From positions 41,746,501 to 41,810,500 of the forward strand of contig NC_133163.1 in assembly GCF_040802235.1 (NCBI RefSeq): a stretch of DNA of 64,000 nt. The letters run 5' to 3'. Positions 23,801 through 29,703 of this stretch are shown here, piece by piece. The notes beneath the pieces are model-generated. The model saw only the letters and a program-made list of their open reading frames with translations. It was not told where the DNA came from and ran no database searches. This DNA comes from Manis javanica. Lineage: Eukaryota > Chordata > Mammalia > Pholidota > Manidae. Within the stretch, counting starts at the first letter, position 1. Each line of letters opens with the position of its first letter. The translations under genes were made by a program, and so were the position numbers.

Positions 23801-24427
23801 GAATGCTATATGCCTTCTTTTCTTTTTAAACATCATATACGATGTTTGCAATATCAGTTATCTTTAGAAAATACTTTAGGTAGGATAAATGTTTTTAAAT
23901 ATTTACTATAATAATTGAACTAAAACTAATAATTGTAAGTTTTAATTCACCTTCAAATATTTTAGCCACACAATTTCACCCTATCTCCAGAAGAAATGGT
24001 ATCTCCCTTACACAATGCACATATTCCTTCCTTAGGAAAATCTCACTGGATCTAGGGAAGAACAAAAATTTCAAAAAATCCCCAAAGTACCAAAACAGTA
24101 CAAGAGCTTTACTTCTGCAAAGGTTGCTGCCAACACAGGAAGTGTTTAAAAATACTAGCCCAATGGACAACAATGGAAAGGCTGCAGCAGTCTTTCCACA
24201 GTTTTAACTGCTTCAGAGAGGGGCCGAACTGATTGCATTTAGACACAATGATCATTTCTCACCCATTCAATACGTCCTCATTTTCGGAAAGCGCTGCTTA
24301 GTAGAGGAATCAATTATGAGTAGCAAAAAAAAAAAAAAAAAAAAACGACATTCCACAGCTGCAGCCTCACGACAGGCAGTGTCCAGGGCACGAGGCTTAG
24401 AGCAGCGTTGCCTCCACTTACCTTCAT
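5649..24427 (-). CDS. ARID4A: AT-rich interaction domain-containing protein 4A, N-terminal 302 codons (partial, 10 exons)
   Basis: ARID4A (RBBP1) is a nuclear chromatin protein. It binds the pocket of RB through an LxCxE motif and brings in the SIN3A-HDAC complex to repress E2F targets. The exons seen, joined on the minus strand, are 24422-24427, 22535-22645, 20889-20954, 19802-19892, 11976-12055, 11794-11888, 10408-10540, 7191-7270, 6223-6299 and 5649-5815. Their frames join without a stop and match the human order: the [15 protein letters not shown]-terminus, a Tudor region (about residues 4-120), then an acidic stretch, then the RBB1NT/PWWP-like region (about 165-260) and a Ser/Asp/Glu-rich linker. 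The ARID domain (about residue 309 on), chromo-barrel and RB-binding motif are off the left edge. The start ATG is only two codons from the first coding donor, as in the human gene. No frame break was seen. Confidence 0.95.
6223..6299 (-). CDS. ARID4A: ARID4A coding exon ([14 protein letters not shown] segment)
   Basis: Acceptor ATTAG|TTAT and donor CCAG|GTAAAG. The 77 nt encode [20 protein letters not shown] followed by LSTKP, the end of the RBB1NT/PWWP-like region. Phase is consistent on both sides. Confidence 0.94.
7191..7270 (-). CDS. ARID4A: ARID4A coding exon ([14 protein letters not shown] segment)
   Basis: Acceptor TTTCAG|GTG and donor AAATT|GTGAGT. The 80 nt encode [20 protein letters not shown] followed by SFIDSK, part of the PWWP-like region; the split Phe codon is completed in the next exon. 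Confidence 0.95.
7965..8160 (+). repeat. MER-type DNA transposon remnant
   Basis: 'tgagcacttgaatatggctagtgcaact' in pieces, then the 'tttaattctatttaatttgaatta' portion, match a widespread mammalian non-autonomous DNA transposon. I am not certain which MER family. Confidence 0.4.
8215..8460 (+). repeat. Ancient interspersed repeat, family not named
   Basis: 'ctgccctcaaggagct' and, 150 bases on, 'taagtcttgaagagtgagtagg' are familiar landmarks of an old mammalian repeat with a diverged middle. Related pieces occur near 21640-21770 and 30095-30150. Confidence 0.4.
8490..9085 (+). repeat. L2 LINE 3' region
   Basis: Pyrimidine-rich sequence with L2 3' landmarks in order: a diverged 'cctcc.cat', 'ccatctccctag' and 'cttactcatcttttattctttgtatcacctggca', ending near 'aatctgttgaatatagga'. 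Strongly diverged. Confidence 0.5.
9560..9805 (+). repeat. L2 LINE 3' fragment
   Basis: The end has the L2 pattern: 'aggaacttagaacaaagctgaact', 'cattctcagtaaaaactaattgattgaa'. Its 5' half is poorly kept. Confidence 0.4.
10408..10540 (-). CDS. ARID4A: ARID4A coding exon: Glu-rich stretch and start of RBB1NT
   Basis: Acceptor TTTTAG|T and donor TTG|GTAAGT. The 133 nt encode [20 protein letters not shown], then [20 protein letters not shown] and YPAL. The acidic run separates the Tudor and PWWP-like regions. Codon 1 is Asn where I recall Thr in human. Confidence 0.95.
11794..11888 (-). CDS. ARID4A: ARID4A coding exon ([14 protein letters not shown] segment)
   Basis: Acceptor ATCCAG|ACT and donor CTGT|GTGAGT. 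The 95 nt encode [20 protein letters not shown] followed by [11 protein letters not shown], the basic linker after the Tudor region. It is only 87 bp from the next upstream exon. Confidence 0.95.
11976..12055 (-). CDS. ARID4A: ARID4A coding exon ([18 protein letters not shown] segment)
   Basis: Acceptor TATAG|TG and donor GAG|GTAGGA. The 80 nt encode [20 protein letters not shown] and HFAESE, the second half of the Tudor fold. Frame joins the exon at 19802-19892 through a split Val codon. Confidence 0.95.
13747..13784. repeat. (CA)n microsatellite
   Basis: A pure AC run at 13768-13784, preceded by degenerate ACAT/ACAC units. Likely polymorphic in length. Confidence 0.8.
14231..14336 (+). pseudogene. 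U6 snRNA retrocopy
   Basis: The stretch is 106 nt and aligns end to end with U6 snRNA, from GTGCTCGCTTC through the ACAGAGA region (here mutated, reading ATGGAGA), AGATTAGCATGGCCCC and GATGACACGCAAAT to the terminal TATTTT. I count about five or six differences from the usual sequence, two of them in or next to the ACAGAGA box, which base-pairs with 5' splice sites. An A-rich tail follows (14337-14357), and CCAAGAACA flanks both sides (14222-14230 and 14364-14372). Tail and duplication mark L1-mediated retroposition. No U6-type distal or proximal promoter element is visible upstream, so I call it a pseudogene. Confidence 0.92.
15015..15105 (-). repeat. MIR SINE fragment (antisense)
   Basis: 'attaccttcctttacagataaagaaattgag' matches, in pieces, the reverse-complement MIR landmark 'ttacagatgaggaaactgag'. 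Confidence 0.55.
15552..16370 (-). repeat. L1 3' end, 5'-truncated (antisense)
   Basis: Read on the minus strand this is the end of L1 ORF2 (15930-16250 encodes the typical C-terminal '[20 protein letters not shown]' and 'LFTIAN' stretches) followed by the 3' UTR and a T-rich start (poly(A) on the minus strand) at 15552. About 0.8 kb survives. It resembles the 3' end of the full-length L1 at 59.2 kb but is a separate insertion. Confidence 0.9.
16877..16951. repeat. 41-bp tandem duplication
   Basis: Two near-identical copies of a unit beginning CTGGACAGA and containing ATACCACACTTCCATATATT start at 16877 and 16918. Only one or two differences suggest a recent event. Confidence 0.85.
17849..17881. 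repeat. Perfect inverted repeat (12-bp arms, 9-nt loop)
   Basis: AGACCTACTAAA and its exact reverse complement TTTAGTAGGTCT are separated by 9 nt. It could form a hairpin or cruciform. There is no T-run or gene boundary to suggest a terminator. Confidence 0.85.
18020..18060. repeat. 21-bp tandem duplication
   Basis: ATCATAGAAAATCACCCCAG occurs twice, at 18020 and 18041, without mismatch, in the ARID4A intron. Confidence 0.85.
18907..19182 (+). mobile_element. MER2 (Tigger-type) DNA transposon
   Basis: Both terminal inverted repeats are visible: CAGGTGACCCTTGAAC at the left and GAGTCAACTG at the right. The interior has 'gggtttgaactgcgtgggtc' at one end and 'aggtcggtttccctaacccc' at the other, as in MER2. 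It is a non-autonomous element with no coding capacity. Confidence 0.85.
19802..19892 (-). CDS. ARID4A: ARID4A coding exon ([14 protein letters not shown] segment)
   Basis: Acceptor TTTAAG|GTT and donor GTGG|GTAAGT. The 91 nt encode [20 protein letters not shown] followed by [10 protein letters not shown], the core Tudor strand region. Residues match my recollection of the human protein throughout. Confidence 0.95.
20070..20195 (-). repeat. MIR SINE (antisense)
   Basis: 'attacccctattttatgcattgaaaactgtggctcagaaagag' in sequence matches the reverse complement of MIR (diverged 'ccccattttacagatgag' and 'ctgaggctcagagag'). Confidence 0.65.
20889..20954 (-). CDS. ARID4A: ARID4A coding exon ([16 protein letters not shown] segment)
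   Basis: Acceptor TTTCAG|GTA and donor AGA|GTACGT. The 66 nt encode [20 protein letters not shown] followed by LR. The donor is not the commonest form, but the next exon's acceptor and frame fix it. Confidence 0.95.
21060..21215 (+). repeat. L2 LINE 3' end
   Basis: 'tgtctctctcattacccctgaactcctttaaggctag' and the end 'cacttaataaatgtttgttgaatta' are L2 3' landmarks. Confidence 0.7.
21551..21645 (+). mobile_element. MER5A (hAT-Charlie) fragment
   Basis: 'ggtagggcctgagaatttgcatttt', 'aagttcccagtt' and 'gatgctgctggtcaagggccacatttttgagaatcactg' follow the MER5A 3' half closely. Confidence 0.8.
22408..22446. repeat. 20-bp tandem duplication
   Basis: AGTAATGATTCAATAA occurs twice in a row with a short diverged spacer. 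It sits in an ARID4A intron. Confidence 0.75.
22535..22645 (-). CDS. ARID4A: ARID4A coding exon ([14 protein letters not shown] segment)
   Basis: Acceptor CATAAG|GCG (a weak pyrimidine tract) and donor AAG|GTAACC. The 111 nt encode [20 protein letters not shown] followed by [17 protein letters not shown], the first Tudor strands. Upstream the frame is continued by the ATG-AAG exon at 24422-24427. Confidence 0.96.
22646..24421 (-). other. ARID4A: ARID4A intron after the start-codon exon
   Basis: AT-rich 1.8 kb with no exon and no repeat I can name, apart from a 21-base poly(A) at 24325-24345 on the plus strand close to the donor. Confidence 0.7.
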
Positions 24428-24478
24428 TTTTGTTGGTGATCTGTGGGGTTCCAGCTCAACGAGCTATCGTCTCCGTCT
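24422..24478 (-). CDS. ARID4A: ARID4A start-codon exon (5' UTR plus Met-Lys)
   Basis: The ATG is at 24427-24425 and AAG follows, directly before donor GTAAGTGG (24421 downward). The context AACAAAAATGA is moderate. The exon starts at 24478 after a fine acceptor: a long pyrimidine tract (24481-24510 on the minus strand) ending TTCTAG. So 24428-24478 is 5' UTR and an upstream non-coding exon must exist. Only two codons precede the first coding intron; the next exon supplies AADEP, giving the N-terminus MKAADEP expected for ARID4A. Confidence 0.9.
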
Positions 24479-25545
24479 CTAGAACCACAGGGAGGGGAAA
24501 GACAGGCACAGAATCAGTCAACAGAGGGGAGCGACCCAGGGAAAGAAAGTAAACAAATGCCCGCGGGGAGGGGCAGAACCCTCACCAGCGAAAGGATACG
24601 ATCCTCTCGGAGGGCAGCCAATGCCGTAGCAGAAGGGGCGGCGAGAACCCCACGGGCGCCAAAGGGCAGTCCGTTCCGCCCCAGAGTTCGCCAGCTGCCC
24701 ACCGCGCCCCAGCCTCGCTCGCCACTTTGACCCGAAAGGCTCAACTCTGAGTCCCAGGACGGATCGCTCGGGAATAGGGCAGGGAGCCGTGCGCGCTTCC
24801 CCGAGTCCCCCAGAGGCGCGGTCGCCGCGCCCTGGCTCCGCCGCCCCCCGGATACCCCGACTTCGGCCCGGGCCCCGCCTCCGCCGCTCGGCCCCCTCGG
24901 CCCGCCCCGGACCCGCTGTGGCGGCAGCGGAGTGTCACGGCGCCATTGCTCTCCTGCCTCCGCTCTGCACCATGTCAGGGAGGAGAAGCGCTTCTTCACC
25001 GCAGGGGCAGGGGCCGAGGCCTTCAGCCGGGAGGCGCGGGAGCGAGGGGCGACTCGCGAGGGGGAGGGGGGCCGGAGGGGCGGAGAGGAGGAGGGGAGGT
25101 GGCCCGGACTGGGTGTGGGAGGGGAAGGGAGCCGCACAGCGGCAGCCACCGCCTCCTCCCCGCGCCCGCCTCAACTTTTTGTACAGCCCAGAGCGGAGCC
25201 TGTCCCCGGTGCTCCGGGTCCTGCCACGGACTCCGCAGCGAAGTTGGGGGCCGGCTCCCCGAAACAGCCCGCTCCTCAACGCGCGGAGGCTAACTTAGCG
25301 GCGCGGCCAGCCCCACAGCCATTTTCCCGGGGCAGCGGCCGAGGAGGCGGCTGCGGCGGCAGTTCCTGCAGTTGCTGCCCCTGCTCCTCGGCTTGCCGCT
25401 TCCCCTGCGCTCGCAGCACAGCTTGCCTAGCATCCACCTCCCCACCTCCAAAGCTCCCAACTGCACCGGGACACCAGACAGCAGCACGAGCTGCTCCTGC
25501 TGCTCCGTCCATTCACTCTCCTCCGCTTCCCTTCTCCCCACCTAC

Positions 25546-25700
25546 CAACTGCAGGGTAAGTGCGCGCTGTCAGCTCCCGTGTCCTCCGCCCCACCGACCC
25601 CCGTGGGCCCCTGTCCGGGCAGCACCACTCCCGGCAGCGGCGGCGGCAGTTCCTGCGCCCGGTTCCCCACTCGTCCGATTTACTGCCACAATCCACCAAA
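25546..25700 (-). other. ARID4A: Candidate ARID4A non-coding first exon
   Basis: Inferred. The acceptor at 24479 requires an upstream exon. AGTTG|GTAGGTGG at 25540-25549 is a plausible donor, and CCAAT boxes (minus orientation) begin 40 bases beyond the right end given. The 5' boundary is only a guess; the alternative donor at 24596 cannot be excluded. Confidence 0.35.
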
Positions 25701-25740
25701 TAACAAGCTGTTGAGCAGACTCGCTTCTGCACGAACTCCT

Positions 25741-26019
25741 ATTGGCTGCTCATGACGCCGAAGAGCTTCGGATTGGAGCTCGTTACCTGCCGTCCTCATT
25801 GGATGTAACTGTGAAACTTCACGGATTGGTGCGAAAAACAGCAGGTAGGGCATCTTCCACTTCTGACTGGCTGTCTCCGAAGGCTAACGTTACTGGAGAA
25901 TCAGGTATTGAGTAAGAAACTCCTGTAAAACGATTGGTAGAAACGACTCCGGATGTGCTTGACTGAGCAGTGATTGGTAAATTGAAGGGTCAGGAAGAGC
26001 AGTTCGGCACGAGGATTGG
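25741..26019 (-). promoter_or_regulatory. Array of seven CCAAT boxes (NF-Y sites)
   Basis: ATTGG on the plus strand (CCAAT on the minus strand) occurs at 25741, 25772, 25798, 25825, 25933, 25973 and 26015. Two near-matches, ACTGG, sit at 25866 and 25892, inside the only large gap. Counting these, steps are 31, 26, 27, 41, 26, 41, 40 and 42 bases. All true boxes face the same way. NF-Y binds CCAAT and opens CpG-island promoters; arrays of two to four are common, seven is not. The position between the two divergent transcripts suggests it serves both. Confidence 0.8.
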
Positions 26020-26121
26020 CGGTGCGGTGTCCCATGGAAACCGAACCCAGAGCTGCAGCCAGGATTTGCACGGGGGCGGGGCACGCTCTTTCCAAAGCGC
26101 CTGCGCAAAGACGCCTTCTCG

Positions 26122-26132
26122 GCGCCATTTTG
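26122..26132 (+). promoter_or_regulatory. YY1-like site
   Basis: GCGCCATTTTG is close to the YY1 consensus with core CCAT. In CpG-island promoters this element tends to lie just downstream of the start, which fits a plus-strand start near 26.1 kb. Confidence 0.4.
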
Positions 26133-26349
26133 TCTGAGCAGCAGTGGATGTCGCTCTATCGCGTTTTATGTTTCTGGCAAGGTAAGATCAGAGTCTGTTC
26201 CCCGTAGCATCATCTTTAGCGCGGCACCCATCCACCGTTCCCTCCAAGACAGCACCTAGTGAAGGTCCGAGGAGTCGCGGGCCTGTCAAAAAGGTCAGTT
26301 GGAAGCTATGGTGGTCCGACTGGGGGTGGCGCAGCGCTAGCGCACCGGC

Positions 26350-26359
26350 ACCGGAAGTG
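26350..26359 (+). promoter_or_regulatory. ETS/GABPA site
   Basis: ACCGGAAGTG is a full-strength ETS consensus, 28 bases before a plus-strand splice donor at 26387. Such sites usually mark TATA-less starts within tens of bases. Confidence 0.6.
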
Positions 26360-27263
26360 AAGGGGCAGCGCGACAGCCATGGGAAAGTAAGTGCTGCTGC
26401 GGCGGGGAGGGGAATAGGGGGCGGAATGAAAGGGGGCGAGGCTTCTTCTCCCGCCGCCGTAGAGAAAGAGGCGGAAGGGGACGCACACGTCTTTCTCTGG
26501 ACTGGTCCTTGGGACTCTTCGGGAGTGTGAGAGTATGGATTCAGCTCCTCTTGGAAAAGTTCTTTCTTCCGTTGGAAGTGCGTTTCGGGAACTTGTCATA
26601 GTCGCCAACCTAGTGCCACTGCCTCCCTTAGACGGGGAGACGAGGTTTTTAGACACGTCCTGCGTGTGGAGAGACGATTCCGTGTGCCCTTCCCGTGATG
26701 TAGCCATGAGCAAACAGCCAGCCCCGGATTTCGGCTGAGGAATTCACTAGCGCACGGGCGGCTACGCCTCCTGCAGAGGGCTCGTACAACTCCTTGGAAG
26801 GCAAGAGCAGTGGTTTTGCAGACTGAAAACACCTTTGGTAAAAGGACTCCCCGACAGGACTTCCATCAGGGCAGCCATTGATCTTGTTCTAGTAGAAAAA
26901 TCTTGTGTTCTGTCAAATGTAAGAGAAAAACATCTGAAGTGCTGGAAATAGCGTATGAATTGACAAGTTGCGTTAAGGAATGAAATAAAATACAAAAAAT
27001 TGTCGATAATCCACATTGACTAATTTATCCAAAGAGGGAACATCTTAAGTAAAGCTGAATCAATTTTTCATAAAGTGATTTTTCTCATAGGTACTTATTA
27101 TCAAAGTGAAATGTATATTGGTATTTCTGTTGAGTTGACCTAGTCACACTGATCTGGATAGCTGCTTAAAATTAACCTCATAACACCTCTGTCGTGACGT
27201 AAAACACTCTGTTTTCTAATGATTGATTTAATAACTCGAATTTATTTTTTATTTTTTTGGCAG

Positions 27264-27317
27264 TTGGTCTGAAGAAAACAGGACCTCTCAGTCACAAATA
27301 TTTGAAGTATAACTGAG
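27264..27317 (+). ncRNA. Candidate internal lncRNA exon
   Basis: A long T-rich tract ending GGCAG (27241-27263) is a strong acceptor, and GAG|GTGAGC follows 54 nt later. No coding signal. Predicted only. Confidence 0.4.
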
Positions 27318-27487
27318 GTGAGCTGTAATGTCTGTAAACATTTTTAGAATTGGGTAGGCTGCCTGGAAAAGTATTTTATGGATCAGTACTATGTAGACCA
27401 GAAAGTAGAGCCATCAATAGCAAAGTGGAAGAATGGTAGATGAACGATGTTTTCTTTGATCAGGTATTTAAATGAGTCTGTTTATTA

Positions 27488-27735
27488 TTAGCTTTCCTGA
27501 GGTGATGTTTTAGATTAAATCTCAAAATTAGGGCCTAGTTACGAACTTGTTTACCTGTTGACGTGGTTCCCATTTCTGGGTTTTTTAGTTCTTAAAATAT
27601 TTTTATTACAGAAAAATATGAACATTTTCATGATTTTTTTCTCCCTATTTAAAAATTTGGCATATAGAAAAGATTTCAGTAAGAGTTTAGAAGTGAAGCG
27701 ATTATTTTTTTCCTTGAGAAAACTATAAAACAATG
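27488..27735 (+). repeat. Diverged direct repeat, copy A
   Basis: Shares ordered landmarks with 29336-29560: 'ttagctttcctga', 'tctcaaaa', 'aacattttcatgattttttt', 'atatagaaa', 'agaagtgaagc' and 'actataaaaca'. Either an old local duplication or two copies of an unnamed ancient repeat. Confidence 0.6.
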
Positions 27736-28009
27736 TAACTACTGAACTTCCCAGGGGGAAATCACCTATAATTCCACTACTCAACTTAAAACTGGTATTA
27801 TCCAATCGAAATAACACTTTAGTGGACATTTGGAAATTACTAAAAAGCCAAATGAGGAAAACAAAAATCTGTATTCCCTCCACAGCTTATGCTAACATAG
27901 TTTTTCTTTTTCACTGATTTCATTTTACAAAATAAAGGTCATTCTAGTGGTGCTCATTTTGTCACTCATGTTTTATTCATGCAAAATATTGGGAACATGG
28001 AAAGTATTT

Positions 28010-28270
28010 TGCCCTTAAAGCATTTTTCATGACTGCATAGTGTTCTGTAGGGTAGGTATACTTTAATTAATATAACTTGATTTCCTGATTTTTCTGTAAT
28101 AGTAGTAATATGTCTGAATGTACTTGGTTATGTTCTATAAAAGATTTTGCCTAAGAACTGCCATCTCTGGCTAAAACGTCTAGGTATCTAGATCTTCCCT
28201 CACATCCCTGATTATATCTTTAGAATAAATTCCCAGAAGTGGAAATAAAAGGCAAAAGGGATCATGGTTT
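28010..28270 (-). repeat. Old L1 fragment (antisense)
   Basis: 'catgactgcatagtgttctg' and, after 180 bases, 'agaataaattcccagaagtgga' are the standard antisense landmarks of L1 ORF2's 3' part. Highly diverged. Confidence 0.6.
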
Positions 28271-28669
28271 TTAGTTCTTGTACAGTTGTCCATAAAAAAG
28301 CTTTAGCTCTTATTGCACTCAAATTTTTTGTTGTCCTTTTCCCCTTTTTACTTTTTTCCCTCTGTTTTCTGTTTTTTCTTTAGCTTTATTTTGTGAACTT
28401 TCTCTTTTGGGTCTCTGTTTTTTTCAAGTAGAATTATCACAGTCTTTAAGTCAAATGCACAGAAAAATTAATTTGAGGGTTATTATTTGACCTTAGGAGT
28501 GATTCTTAAAACTAAATTATTTTTCAGTTTAATTAGGCATTAGTATGGCAAAACATTTGGCTGAATGGAAGTGACATTTAGAGGCTACTGAAACCAAACC
28601 AAACCAATTGATTTTATGGTATAGTTAGTTGAGTTTGAACCACTTTCTTGTTTCCTTGTTTCCTTAAAA

Positions 28670-28885
28670 AGTTTTCTATCCTTATGTGCCTCCTCTTGGT
28701 GCTTTTGTACCCTCACAGGACCCTTTAAACATGCCTCTGTCACCATATTACTCTGCAGTTCTTTGGCTCTTCCCTAGTTGGAGACTCCACTCCCAGAGGA
28801 CAGCAACTGAGGTTTTAATCACTGTTGTTTCCCTATCTGATACATGATAGGTGCTCTGTCAGTATTTCTAAGGAACGTGTAGGTA
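28670..28885 (+). repeat. L2 LINE 3' end
   Basis: Pyrimidine-rich start, then 'ttggagactccactcccagaggacagcaactgagg' in pieces and 'tgataggtgctctgtcagtattt', which correspond to the L2 3' end. Confidence 0.55.
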
Positions 28886-29335
28886 CTTTTTGGTGCAAAA
28901 TATGTGAAATAAGCTAATTTATGGTTACTTTAAAAAAGTAATTTTCTTAGAATTCATGATGCTCCACATAAGCTATCTTACCTTTGAAACATTTTTTAAT
29001 GTTCCAAGTATTTAATACTGAATTGATTTGTAATTGCTACTACAGATTTAGAGACCCCATTATAAGTATTTAAGGATTTTATGATATCTTTATGGGAAAC
29101 AACTGTAGATGAATATTAAATGAACAGCTATACTAGACCACATCTTAGGTATAAAAGAAAGAAAATGAATTTGATCATACTGGTTTTTGTGACCAATTTC
29201 AGGTGAGCACAAACTGATAAGATTGTTTCCTGTAAAACCAAAGTTGTCAAATTTTTAAAAACATTTCTATGATGAAAAGCTGTTTTGAAAGAATACTTCG
29301 TTTATTCTGTCCAGAGTTTGAGTGAGGCTATGTAA

Positions 29336-29560
29336 TTAGCTTCCTGACATGGTATTTTAGACTGACATCTCAAAACTGGAACATTCCTATGGATTGGTTT
29401 AGCCATTCATGTGGCTCTCATTTGTGAATTTTTTGATGATTGAATATTATAAACATTTTCGTGATTTTTTTTAATCAGTGGTGAAATAGTTGACGTATAG
29501 AAATATCAGTTAAAGTGTTTAAAAGTGAAACCTTTTTTCTTTAAGGAAATTATAAAGCAG
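29336..29560 (+). repeat. Diverged direct repeat, copy B
   Basis: Partner of 27488-27735, about 1.84 kb away, same orientation: 'ttagcttcctgacatgg', 'atctcaaaact', 'aacattttcgtgattttttt', 'gtatagaaata', 'aaaagtgaaacc' and 'attataaagca'. Confidence 0.6.
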
Positions 29561-29620
29561 TCCATTCGGAATGTGTGGTCTATAGTATATTCAAAACTAA
29601 AAGAAGTCTTTGTTTTTTAG

Positions 29621-29703
29621 AGTAAGCCTCATTTTGTGGAAAAATGAAGATGTTCCAGTTTTAAAAGACCAGGATTTGCTGTCTGTTAAAAATTCTGTTT
29701 CTG
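29621..29703 (+). ncRNA. Weak candidate lncRNA exon
   Basis: Acceptor TTTTTTAG at 29613-29620 and donor CTG|GTATGC. Plausible signals but no independent support. Confidence 0.2.

Larger units (their letters stand above)
24530..26480. promoter_or_regulatory. CpG island, divergent ARID4A / lncRNA promoter
   Basis: About 1.9 kb very rich in CpG and GGGCGG-type boxes stand out sharply from the AT-rich flanks. The densest GC is at 24.6-25.5 kb. It contains the ARID4A 5' non-coding exon on the minus strand. A likely donor is TTG|GTAGGT ending an exon at 25546; another possible one, CTG|GTGAGG, ends at 24596. The CCAAT array at 25741-26019 lies where it would act at about -50 to -350 of an ARID4A start near 25.65-25.7 kb. 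I could not fix a transcription start from sequence. No TATA box is evident, as usual for such islands. Confidence 0.85.

Noticed and set aside
24514..25149. 211-codon minus-strand open frame near the ARID4A start
   Set aside because: It lies in the presumed first intron, out of frame with the known start, with CpG-island composition only.
24316..25755. Many overlapping open frames on both strands, up to 260 codons
   Set aside because: They lie in the CpG island, where low AT content removes stops by chance. Products are Ala/Pro/Arg/Gly-rich and match no family.
26376..26390. ATGGGAAAG directly before a splice donor, like a coding first exon
   Set aside because: No downstream exon continues the frame with recognisable protein; better read as a lncRNA first exon.
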